From RGIG3701 sp964438515 (lineage in GTDB: Bacteria > Planctomycetota > Planctomycetia > Pirellulales > Thermoguttaceae): a stretch of DNA of 64,000 bases. A program made the translations under genes and the position numbers. The stretch spans positions 1 to 64,000 of the forward strand of contig CAYTLK010000010.1 in the NCBI GenBank assembly GCA_964438515.1, given 5' to 3'. Shown here one piece after another: positions 35,426 to 43,518 of this stretch (position 1 is the stretch's first letter; each line of letters starts with the position of its first letter). Under the pieces are notes generated by a model. It was not told the origin of the DNA. It searched no databases and saw only the letters and a list, made by a program, of their open reading frames with translations.

Positions 35426-37465
35426 ATGTACGAATGGATCGACCGGAACTGGAACCGACTTGCACTGACGCTGAGCGGTTTTCTCGCGTTTTTTATCGTC
35501 ATTCAGAAACTTACAGGTTTCAACATCGGTTTTTCTCGGACACAAACTTGCATCTGGGTTCTTCTTCCAATTTTGAGTATTTTTTGGCGGAAAGTTCCCC
35601 GAATTCCTGAAAAAATCGCGTATCCGGTCTGTCTTTGCGCGCTGTCGTTTCCCTTTTTCTGCTTCGTTTTTGGGGCGCTCGGATTTCTCGTCGGGATTCC
35701 ACTCACGAAATGGCACGGTGTGCTTGCGCTTGCGGTCTCGCTCGGAATCCTCTGGAAAACGTCAAAATCAAGCAAATTCTTCATTTTGAATACTATACTG
35801 TTTTTATTTCTGACGGGAGGGTGCATTTTCATAAACACTCTCGCGTGGGACACCTCCGCAGACGGTATTTTATACCACAAACCGGCGGAAATTCTGCTCT
35901 CGGACGGTTGGAATCCTGTTTTTCAGCCGGAATTGAAAGATTTTCTGGCTAAAAAACACATGCAGGAAGTGGAGCTGAATTACTCTCATGCGGCGTATTT
36001 TCCGAAAGGAAAGTGGATCGTCAGTGCTATTTTTTATCAGATGACGGGCTGGCTCGACGCGGGAGATTCTTTGAATTTAATCCTTTTTTTCTGCGCACTG
36101 ATTCTTGGATTTCATCTTTTGAAAGAGCTTTTTCCCCTTTCAGAACTGGATTTGCTGCTTGTTTCGACGGCACTTGCGCTGAATATGTACGTTACGGAAG
36201 AAGTATTTTGCGGAATGATTGATTTTCTGCTCGGAACGGTCTTCCTGCTTTTTTTTCTTTCGAGTCTCGTCTGGATTCAGAAACGCGATTCGCGCTGGCT
36301 CCCGATTCTTCTCGGAACGGCGATTTTCGGCTGTACGCTGAAACACACCGCCCCGGTTTATTTTGGAGTCACCGCTTTTTTTCTCCTTTTATATTCGCTG
36401 CGAAGTACCCGTTCCGAAACGCACAAAATCCTCGGAAATACGTACTTTTCCTGGCTTTTCCTCATTGCGTTCGGTGTGATTCTTACAGGCTGGAATCCGT
36501 TTATAACGAATACGTGGAATCATACAAGTCCTTTTTATCCCCTTCATTCCTTTGCGCTGGAACGAGAACCTACGGAAGATATTCTCGCGCCGGCGTATGG
36601 GTGGACGGAATTTCACAACGCCACCCGTTTTCAAAGGTTTGTGTACAAATTTTTTGTGAATCCGGATTCCCCGTGGGCGATGAATCCTGAAAACGTGCCC
36701 CTTCCGGAGATGTACACGTTTGAAAACTACCATCTTTTAAATAATTTCATGCTCGTTACTTCATGTTTTCTCGTGTTTTTCCTTCCGCGCCGCTGGTTGT
36801 TTCTCATTGGAATATTGTTTCTGACGGTCCTCATTCAGCCCCACAACTGGTGGAATCGGTTTGTGCCGCAGCTCTGGATGATTCCGATTTTGATTTTTAC
36901 TGTCCTATGCGTTCAGTGGAAAGACATTTCGACACTCGGTGTTCGAATGAAATGGTTTACTCGTTTTTGTCTTGCGGGAATTTGTTTGTACGGGACAGAT
37001 TCTATGCTTCAATCTTTGCGGGACGAATGCATCAACACGATTGTATTTTCACAATTAAATACCATTTTCCAGACGAAAGAATGCAACGTTTATGCGGCTG
37101 TAATTAAAAATACGTCCAATCTTCCCCCCAATACGGCAGAGGTACAGTTTCGTAGCTGTTACAATGTTTATATAAAAACGCTGGCAGCACAAAATGACTG
37201 GAAAGTCTTTGTAGAATGCGGTTCGAAACCGTACGAACAGGGCGAAATATCCGGTACAAACATTTACATTTGCAACCCCTTATTCTTGATTTTTCGCACG
37301 TCGGATTCTAAGCTGGAATCCCCTTATTTACAACAAATGAACGGTTTAAATTACTTCGGAGAGCCTTCCGTCGTTCATCTGAAACAGTTTCCGGAGTGTT
37401 TTTGTCGTCAGATGAAGACGAACTGGCGTTTATTGCGGGACCGCTGGTTTCCTTCTGCGTCTTGA
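35426..37465 (+). CDS. Polytopic membrane protein, probably a GT-C-type glycosyltransferase
   Basis: The protein has 679 residues from the ATG at 35426 (GGAG upstream). About ten hydrophobic segments run through residues 15-500, and a soluble domain follows (~510-679). After the third or fourth helix there is an external loop WDTSADGILYHKPAEILLSDGWNPV, whose Asp and YH-P pattern recalls lipid-linked-sugar transferases of the ArnT/PMT class. No family is named with certainty. It follows the phosphohexomutase by 81 bases in the same direction. Confidence 0.62.
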   Translation: MYEWIDRNWNRLALTLSGFLAFFIVIQKLTGFNIGFSRTQTCIWVLLPILSIFWRKVPRIPEKIAYPVCLCALSFPFFCFVFGALGFLVGIPLTKWHGVLALAVSLGILWKTSKSSKFFILNTILFLFLTGGCIFINTLAWDTSADGILYHKPAEILLSDGWNPVFQPELKDFLAKKHMQEVELNYSHAAYFPKGKWIVSAIFYQMTGWLDAGDSLNLILFFCALILGFHLLKELFPLSELDLLLVSTALALNMYVTEEVFCGMIDFLLGTVFLLFFLSSLVWIQKRDSRWLPILLGTAIFGCTLKHTAPVYFGVTAFFLLLYSLRSTRSETHKILGNTYFSWLFLIAFGVILTGWNPFITNTWNHTSPFYPLHSFALEREPTEDILAPAYGWTEFHNATRFQRFVYKFFVNPDSPWAMNPENVPLPEMYTFENYHLLNNFMLVTSCFLVFFLPRRWLFLIGILFLTVLIQPHNWWNRFVPQLWMIPILIFTVLCVQWKDISTLGVRMKWFTRFCLAGICLYGTDSMLQSLRDECINTIVFSQLNTIFQTKECNVYAAVIKNTSNLPPNTAEVQFRSCYNVYIKTLAAQNDWKVFVECGSKPYEQGEISGTNIYICNPLFLIFRTSDSKLESPYLQQMNGLNYFGEPSVVHLKQFPECFCRQMKTNWRLLRDRWFPSAS

Positions 37466-37487
37466 GTCGGAAACTGAATGACGTTTT

Positions 37488-38954
37488 CTACAGCGAAAGC
37501 GGCGTGAGTTCCACCAGAGCTTCACCCCGATTTTTCTCGCGATTCGTGGAAAGGTCGTTCAGACGTAAAAGAAGCGTTCCATCAAACGGTACAGTAATCA
37601 CACAGCGCGTCCCCGCCAAAATCGGTGCGTAAAACGTCCCCGTCTGCCGATCGTTCATGATTTCTGACGTTATTTCTTCCGTATCCGTCAAAATCACCGC
37701 CTGAAGCACTCCAAGCGGCGCGTCCGACACGTAACGAATCGTAATTCCGTTCGGCTCGCTCTCAAACGTTTCGTTTTCCGACTGATACAACTCGAAACGC
37801 CCTTTCGACCGAATCCGAATTTTGTCCCCTTTTCGAACATGAATTCCCGTGTTCTGCCAGCTTCTGTCCGCATGAATTTTCTGTATAGTTTTCTCTTCCA
37901 GCGCTTTTCCCGTACTCGTTTCAAAGAGAGACGGACCCAAAACGTAACCGTATTCAAGATCCGCAACGAACATCAGCCACTGCTTTTCGATTTTTGAACG
38001 TTTATCTCCCAGCGATTTCAGGAAGGTTTCAGTAAATTCATCGTACGTCATTTCTTTTTCGAGAAGCGGAATCATCGCGTGAAAAGCGTCGTGAGTGTCG
38101 GGATTGTTTTCGAGAAACCACGCAAGCGCCCAACTCCAATAATAGATAGCGTTGGAACCGTAATCTGCTTGAGACGGATGCAGCGCCTCTTTGAAAGACC
38201 GCGCCTCACCACGAGCCGCAGCGTCGTGAATTTCGCGAATTCGTCCGCAAAACGGAACCTCTTTTTTATCCGTCGGCATCCAGCCGAGCTGAATCGGCGA
38301 TTCGTTCTGACGGTGCATTCCCAACAGTTCCGCCAGTCCCTCCGCGAACCAGTTCGGACCGGCATTTCCGAGGGTCGTCGTGGAAAAACTGTGAATCATT
38401 TCGTGAATTACGAGATGTTCACGATAGTACTCGGACGGCTGTTCGTACACCCAGCAGTCGTAATTGAACGAAAATCCGTTCTGAAAAGCGGGTAAAATCT
38501 CCGGCAAACAGTCCGCCTGAATGAACGGCAGATTGCTTTTCATGAGAAAAACCGTCACACACCACGATTCATCCGGTTTCACATCGAAAAATCGACACAC
38601 CTGCGGGTACGCCTCGTCGACCGCAGCGGGAAGCCGTTCGACAGAATTTGACGTCGGCAAATCCGTAACAATCGTTACATGCGTTCCTTTCAGCACTCGC
38701 AAACCAGCTGTTTTCAGCTTCTGCGCGTCCAGCGAAACGCGGGGATAGTTCCGATATTCTTTGGGAACCAAGTCCGGCACCGCCTCACCCGACTGAAATT
38801 CGGAACGCTTTCCAAAAGGCTGCGCGTCTTGAGCCGAAACCGTACCGAAAAATGACGCCAAAGCGAGGGACAGAAGCAGCAAAACCGTCATTTTTACGGA
38901 CTTTGAGTGCATTTGATTATACTTTGAATTCATTCGGTTATACGTTGAGTGCAT
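37488..38954 (-). CDS. Secreted gluzincin-type zinc metallopeptidase
   Basis: The protein has 488 residues. The motif HEMIH at 184-188 followed by NWFAEGLAELLG (Glu205 as third zinc ligand) is the gluzincin pattern. A signal peptide (MTVLLLLSLALASFFGTVSA) starts at residue 22. The C-terminal 110 residues look like a beta-domain (IHVRKGDKIRIRSKGRFELY). The annotated ATG at 38954 has a strong GGAGG seven bases upstream, yet three further in-frame ATGs at 21-base steps follow because the start lies in a tandem repeat. The gene converges with its neighbour, leaving only 22 bases between the stops. Confidence 0.8.
   Translation of the reverse strand: MHSTYNRMNSKYNQMHSKSVKMTVLLLLSLALASFFGTVSAQDAQPFGKRSEFQSGEAVPDLVPKEYRNYPRVSLDAQKLKTAGLRVLKGTHVTIVTDLPTSNSVERLPAAVDEAYPQVCRFFDVKPDESWCVTVFLMKSNLPFIQADCLPEILPAFQNGFSFNYDCWVYEQPSEYYREHLVIHEMIHSFSTTTLGNAGPNWFAEGLAELLGMHRQNESPIQLGWMPTDKKEVPFCGRIREIHDAAARGEARSFKEALHPSQADYGSNAIYYWSWALAWFLENNPDTHDAFHAMIPLLEKEMTYDEFTETFLKSLGDKRSKIEKQWLMFVADLEYGYVLGPSLFETSTGKALEEKTIQKIHADRSWQNTGIHVRKGDKIRIRSKGRFELYQSENETFESEPNGITIRYVSDAPLGVLQAVILTDTEEITSEIMNDRQTGTFYAPILAGTRCVITVPFDGTLLLRLNDLSTNREKNRGEALVELTPLSL
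38892..38954 (-). repeat. 21-bp tandem repeat carrying successive ATG codons
   Basis: Three 21-base units, each beginning with ATG (ATGCACTCAACG..., ATGAATTCAAAG..., ATGCACTCAAAG...), form the first 21 codons of the metallopeptidase. A fourth ATG follows directly. Confidence 0.85.
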
Positions 38955-38978
38955 TCGGTTCCTCCCAAATTTGAATCC

Positions 38979-39878
38979 TCAGGAATGGGTTGTTAAAAGT
39001 TGACGAACCAGCAGCGTATTCAGGTCGTGACCGCTGCAATAGGCTTCCACATGTGCGTGAAGACGCGACCGAAGAAGCGCCAAATCTCCCAGTAAATCCA
39101 GCATTTTATGACGCGCGCACTCGTTTGAAAATCTCAACGAATTTCCTACAGGTCCGTTCGGTCCGAAAACCAGCAGGTCCTGAAACGTCGTGCGGCGTGC
39201 AAGTCCCGCATTCAAAAACGCCTCCGCTTCTTCCTGCGTCACAAAGGTTCGACACGGCGCGATTTCACGACGATAAACGTCCGGCGTCAAACTCGAAAAG
39301 GAGACCGACTGATTCCCAATGGGGCTGTTCGAACCGTAACAAATTTCAAAAGATGCAGAAAAATTTTCAGACGGCGTGACAGAAATCCAGCGTTCTTTCC
39401 GTTTCGAAGAAAGGATGGTGGAAGAAATAGGGGATTTGTGCACATAAATCGATTCTTCCGGCGTTTGAAAAAGAGGAGACGAAACCGTAAGAACCGGGAC
39501 GGGGACGTCCTGCGTTTCGTATCCGACCGAATCCAATGCTTCCACAACGGCTCGCGCGCTTCCATCCAGCCCCGGCATTTCAACAGAATCCACGTGAATC
39601 TCGCAATTATCGACCTGCATTCCAACGAGAGCCGACAAAATATGTTCCACCATTTCCACACGCACACCGTCTTTTTCGAGCGACGTACGTCTCGGAATTT
39701 CAATACGATATTCCATCGCTGCGGGAATGCGGGGCGTTTCAGGAAGATCGTCACGTACAAAAATCAATCCAGTATTAGGCTCGGCAGGAGAAAATGTGAC
39801 TTGAACGTCTCGGTCACTCCAATAACCGACACCCGGCAGAGAAACAGAGGCGGCGAGGGTACGCTGAAAAGCAGCCAT
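38979..39878 (-). CDS. lpxC: UDP-3-O-acyl-N-acetylglucosamine deacetylase
   Basis: This zinc enzyme carries out the committed step of lipid A synthesis. The protein has 299 residues. Zinc ligands are visible as His79 in VEHILSALVG, and His257 with Asp261 in ARHKMLDLLGDLALL; His284 in YCSGHDLN is the general-acid position. The MPGLDGSA and EIAPCRTFV segments are typical. It shows that the organism makes lipid A and has a true outer membrane. It lies downstream of ompH on the same strand, with a terminator between. Confidence 0.94.
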   Translation of the reverse strand: MAAFQRTLAASVSLPGVGYWSDRDVQVTFSPAEPNTGLIFVRDDLPETPRIPAAMEYRIEIPRRTSLEKDGVRVEMVEHILSALVGMQVDNCEIHVDSVEMPGLDGSARAVVEALDSVGYETQDVPVPVLTVSSPLFQTPEESIYVHKSPISSTILSSKRKERWISVTPSENFSASFEICYGSNSPIGNQSVSFSSLTPDVYRREIAPCRTFVTQEEAEAFLNAGLARRTTFQDLLVFGPNGPVGNSLRFSNECARHKMLDLLGDLALLRSRLHAHVEAYCSGHDLNTLLVRQLLTTHS

Positions 39879-39901
39879 GATTGAACCATTTTGTAAGTTT
39901 T

Positions 39902-39937
39902 AAAAACCCCCCAAACCTGAAAGATCGGGGGGTTTTT
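39902..39937. terminator. Bidirectional hairpin between ompH and lpxC
   Basis: AAAAACCCCCC / GGGGGGTTTTT forms an 11-base stem with A and T runs on both sides. It lies right after ompH on the minus strand. Confidence 0.85.
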
Positions 39938-39965
39938 CTGGGAAAAAGATGGATTTTTGTGACGA

Positions 39966-40748
39966 TTAACGTCCGGTAGCAGGTGCGGTCGGCTGAACCT
40001 GTGTTCCTACGGCGGCGTTCGGACGCACCGTCTGACCCGCGGCGGTCTGACCGGCTGCGGCGGGATTCGTCTGAACGGTCGTCGCGCTCTTACGAGTGCT
40101 CGGATCGGCTTTCTGAATTTCGGAAAGAACGAGCGACGTCAAATCGACGGCTTTATCGTCTGCCCAAACCACGGTACGCGTTCCAACGGCCTGCATATAC
40201 TGCGCGAAATACGAGTCGTACTGCTGGGGATTCGTGAGGAGCGGAACTTCTTCCAAAAGTTTGTTGCGGTCATAATTCAACACGACGGTCATTCCAAAGT
40301 GACTGGCGCAGCGTTTCGTCTGATCGACCACCGTTGTATAAACGCTGTTGAACAGATGAATCCGTTCCTCTGCCGCCTGTTTGAAAAGCATCAAACGCTT
40401 GGAATCCAACTCGCTCGCCCGCGACAGCATTTTCTGCTCGGTTTCCCGGTAAATATCGGAATTTCGGTCGTAAGTCGTCAGCAATTCCCGCATCTGCGTG
40501 ATTTCTTTAGCGTCGTTCATCGTTTCCTGCAGCAGTTTGGAATATTTTTCCGTAATGGCGGCCATTTTCGTTTCAACGGATGCATTCTGGGAAACAATGT
40601 ACGCAACGTCTACGAGCGCGACGGGAGCCGGTGCACGGCGAGTCTGTGCTGCAGACGTGGCGGCACCCTGCTGCGCAACCACGGAAAATGTGAAAATCAT
40701 GCCAACGGCCACTGCCCCTAAAACCATCATCCATCTGGATTTTGTCAT
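39966..40748 (-). CDS. OmpH/Skp-family periplasmic chaperone
   Basis: The protein has 260 residues with a signal peptide (WMMVLGAVAVGMIFTFSVVA). The OmpH-type core starts PVALVDVAYIVSQNASVETKM, continues as a long coiled coil of about 90 residues (AITEKYSKLLQETMNDAKE...ELDSKRLMLFKQAAEERIHLF), and closes with GMTVVLNYDRNKLLEEVP. The tail is Ala/Thr/Gln/Pro-rich. Skp holds outer-membrane proteins in the periplasm. It sits ahead of lpxC, a common envelope-gene pairing. Confidence 0.85.
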   Translation of the reverse strand: MTKSRWMMVLGAVAVGMIFTFSVVAQQGAATSAAQTRRAPAPVALVDVAYIVSQNASVETKMAAITEKYSKLLQETMNDAKEITQMRELLTTYDRNSDIYRETEQKMLSRASELDSKRLMLFKQAAEERIHLFNSVYTTVVDQTKRCASHFGMTVVLNYDRNKLLEEVPLLTNPQQYDSYFAQYMQAVGTRTVVWADDKAVDLTSLVLSEIQKADPSTRKSATTVQTNPAAAGQTAAGQTVRPNAAVGTQVQPTAPATGR

Positions 40749-41064
40749 TGATTTACTCCTTTGTATGAAACCGACAATGCGTCGAAAAAATTTCGCGGTG
40801 ATTATTTTTACTGGATTGCAGCGAACCTGTTTCAGACCCGGTGCAATGGACGTGCTTATTATTCCAAAATTTTCCGATTAAGTAAAGATTGATTTCAAGA
40901 AAGTTTGCGATTTTTCCAAAAATTTTTGAAAAAATAACGACAAAACACCTAAAAAATCGAACACTTGGAACGTTACATCTTCTCTGTCTTGCGCAGTTAT
41001 TAAAATCCACCGCCCCCTCTCGCTTTTTCAGATGAATTTGGTATAATTTTATAGAATCCTATCG

Positions 41065-41101
41065 AAACGTTTCCGAAAACATATGTAGGAAACGTTTTTT
41101 T
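41065..41101 (+). terminator. cysC: Terminator-like hairpin in the cysC leader
   Basis: The 467-base gap between divergent ompH and cysC has no ORF. TATAAT at 41042-41047 is a likely -10 box, although the -35 is poor. AAACGTTTCC / GGAAACGTTT followed by a T-run lies 18 bases further on, well before the cysC start at 41216. On the plus strand it would stop a transcript from that promoter after about 50 bases. Confidence 0.6.
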
Positions 41102-41215
41102 GGGTGAAGTACTCCCATACAGTATAATTTCCCCATCAGAATCGTATTCGTATTTATATTAATAGTATAAATAGCATTAATAGTATAAATTAAATAAAAC
41201 CCTTGGAGAAAATCA

Positions 41216-41875
41216 ATGGCTATTGAAGAAAAAGTCGAAGTTGTGTGGCACGAAAACTCCGTTTCGCGTGAAGATCGTGAAAAACTCAACGGAAATAAAG
41301 GAGCGATCCTGTGGTTTACCGGTTTGAGCGCCTGCGGAAAAAGTACCATCGCGAACGTTTTGGACCATAAACTCAACCAAATGGGCGTTCACAGCGTCGT
41401 TTTGGACGGCGATAACGTACGTCACGGACTGAATGCCGCCCCGAAAATGCTGCTGGACGTTCATGGTGAAGAATTCGCGAAACGCTTCGGCCTCGGATTT
41501 TCCGCTCAGGATCGTGAAGAAAACATTCGGCGTATCGGTGCGGTCGCAAATCTTTTCGCAAATGCTGGAATTCTCGCTATTACGGCTTTCATCAGTCCGT
41601 ATCGTGCGGACCGGGACCGTGTGCGCGCCAAAAGTGCGGACGGCGATTTCGTTGAAATTTTCGTCGATACGCCCCTGGGGGTCTGCGAGCAGCGCGACCC
41701 CAAAGGAATGTACAAGAAAGCGCGTGCTGGTGAAATCAAGGGTTTCACCGGAATTGACGATCCGTACGAAGAACCGTTGAATGCGGAAATCGTGCTGAAA
41801 GGCGCAGAAAAATCCCCCGACGCGCTTGCGGACGATGTGATTGCGTATTTGAAGAAAACCGGAAAAATCGCCTGA
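41216..41875 (+). CDS. cysC: Adenylylsulfate kinase
   Basis: The enzyme phosphorylates APS to PAPS. The protein has 219 residues: Walker A GLSACGKST (36-44), DGDNVRHGLN, RIGAVANLFANAGILAITAFISPYRADRD, and FVDTPLGVCEQRDPKGMYKKARAGEIKGFTGIDDPYEEP. It has the full length and all motifs. No cysD, cysN or reductase is nearby. It stands alone behind a long leader with a terminator-like hairpin. PAPS could serve sulfate assimilation or sulfation of surface glycans. Confidence 0.95.
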   Translation: MAIEEKVEVVWHENSVSREDREKLNGNKGAILWFTGLSACGKSTIANVLDHKLNQMGVHSVVLDGDNVRHGLNAAPKMLLDVHGEEFAKRFGLGFSAQDREENIRRIGAVANLFANAGILAITAFISPYRADRDRVRAKSADGDFVEIFVDTPLGVCEQRDPKGMYKKARAGEIKGFTGIDDPYEEPLNAEIVLKGAEKSPDALADDVIAYLKKTGKIA

Positions 41876-41945
41876 TTCCGGCTCCCCTAAATCCTCCGGT
41901 TCCCCTATTTTACCCCCCTTTCCCGAAATTCAGGAGATTCCTACC

Positions 41946-43391
41946 ATGTTGAATCGTCGTCACTTCCTCAAGACGTCGGCCCTGCTCGGTGCCGGCGCTG
42001 GTTTCGTTCCGTATTTTACGGCTCAGCCCGTTCAAGCGTGGGCCGATCCGAACAACCGGCTGCGCATGGCGTGCATCGGCGTTGGAAGTATGGGACGGCT
42101 CGATATGCGGTTTTTTAACGATCTCGTCGATATCGTGGCGGTCTGCGACGTCGATACGGAATACGGAATCGCCTCCGTTCTGAAATGTGGTTTCGGTCGT
42201 AAAAAAGGGGACGAAGTGATTGTGCCCGACGTGTACACGGACTATCGGAAGGTGCTGGAACGCCCCGACATCGACTGTGTAATGATCGCCACGCCGGACC
42301 ACTGGCACACGAAAATCGCCGTAGAGGCTCTTCAGGCCGGAAAGCATGTATTCTGCGAAAAACCCCTCACGCTGACGCTCGAAGAAAATTTAATTATCCG
42401 CAAAGCCGCTGCAAAATACGGGAAGGTTTTTCAGGTCGGAACCATGCAGCGCTGCTTCCAGAACGAGTTCCAGCTGGCGACGCTCATCGTTCGAGGCGGG
42501 TATTTGGGTAAAATAGAGAAAGTGACGGTGGATGTTGGACCCTCGCCCAGCTCGCCGGAGATTCCGAAAATGCCGATTCCCGATTCGTTAAATTGGGATA
42601 TGTGGCTGGGACAGGCGCCTTACGTCGACTTTTTGGGCGATGCAATCAAACCGGCGGCCGACTGGGAATATCGTACGTCTCCGCGACCGGAACACAGTCG
42701 CTGTCACTTCCAGTTCCGCTGGTGGTACGAATATTCCGGAGGAAAATTTACGGACTGGGGAGCGCATCACATCGACATTGCGCTTTGGGCCTTGAATCGT
42801 CAAACGCTGGGAACCGGTCCGATTGCGATCGATGGAACGGACGCGAAACATCCAGTTCCGTACAAAGACGGGTACGCAACGGTCGATAATCAGTTCAATA
42901 CCGCCACAGAATTCAATATCTATCACAAATTCGATGATGGAATGGTGATGGACGTCTGTTCCTCCTCCCGCGACGGAAACGGAATTCTGTTTGAAGGAAC
43001 CAAAGGCCGAATTCACGTGAGCCGCGGTCGAGTGAAAGGAAAACTCATCGAAGAGGGAATTCGAGACGAATTTAAGCCGGAAGATTACGTCGCGCTGAAT
43101 AACGGAAAAGAATTTTCCAACAATCCGCTCGGGTACGGCGGCCAGGATTTGGCGTATTGGGAAAGCAAAGTCAATTGGATTCGCTGCATTCGTGAGGGCG
43201 GAACGCCGATTTGTGACGTCGCGTCTCACGTTCAGTGCGCCCATTTGTGCCACTTGAGCGGAATCGCCGCCCGACTGGGACGAGAAATCCAATGGGATTC
43301 CACGAACGAAAAGATTGTTGGGGACCCGCAGGCCGCCGAATTCTTTGCTCGGGAACAACGAAAAGGGTACGAAATTCCAAAAGTCGACTGA
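41946..43391 (+). CDS. Tat-exported Gfo/Idh/MocA-family oxidoreductase
   Basis: The protein has 481 residues. It begins LNRRHFLKTSALLGAGAGF, a twin-arginine signal. The Rossmann domain follows with MACIGVGSMGRLDMRFF and a beta-2 acidic end (AVCDVD). HVFCEKPLT contains the conserved EKP. WDMWLGQAPYVDFLGDA and WWYEYSGGKFTDWGAHHIDIALWAL are typical of the large planctomycete group of such proteins. They are NAD(P)-dependent sugar oxidoreductases or related glycoside-processing enzymes outside the cytoplasm. The substrate is unknown. Confidence 0.88.
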   Translation: MLNRRHFLKTSALLGAGAGFVPYFTAQPVQAWADPNNRLRMACIGVGSMGRLDMRFFNDLVDIVAVCDVDTEYGIASVLKCGFGRKKGDEVIVPDVYTDYRKVLERPDIDCVMIATPDHWHTKIAVEALQAGKHVFCEKPLTLTLEENLIIRKAAAKYGKVFQVGTMQRCFQNEFQLATLIVRGGYLGKIEKVTVDVGPSPSSPEIPKMPIPDSLNWDMWLGQAPYVDFLGDAIKPAADWEYRTSPRPEHSRCHFQFRWWYEYSGGKFTDWGAHHIDIALWALNRQTLGTGPIAIDGTDAKHPVPYKDGYATVDNQFNTATEFNIYHKFDDGMVMDVCSSSRDGNGILFEGTKGRIHVSRGRVKGKLIEEGIRDEFKPEDYVALNNGKEFSNNPLGYGGQDLAYWESKVNWIRCIREGGTPICDVASHVQCAHLCHLSGIAARLGREIQWDSTNEKIVGDPQAAEFFAREQRKGYEIPKVD

Positions 43392-43448
43392 GTTTTTGGA
43401 CGTTCCGAATAGGAAATAAGTTCGGTATTCAAAAACAACAAAATGAAC

Positions 43449-43481
43449 GGAGGAAAACGTTTTTTCGGGATGTTTTCCTCC
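43449..43481 (+). terminator. Hairpin after the oxidoreductase gene
   Basis: GGAGGAAAAC / GTTTTCCTCC is a perfect 10-base stem around a loop containing TTTTTTCGGGA. A similar stem and loop occur at 62694-62724. Confidence 0.65.
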
Positions 43482-43518
43482 GGCTGTCCGTCAAAAAACG
43501 CCTGAAATTCGGAATTTC

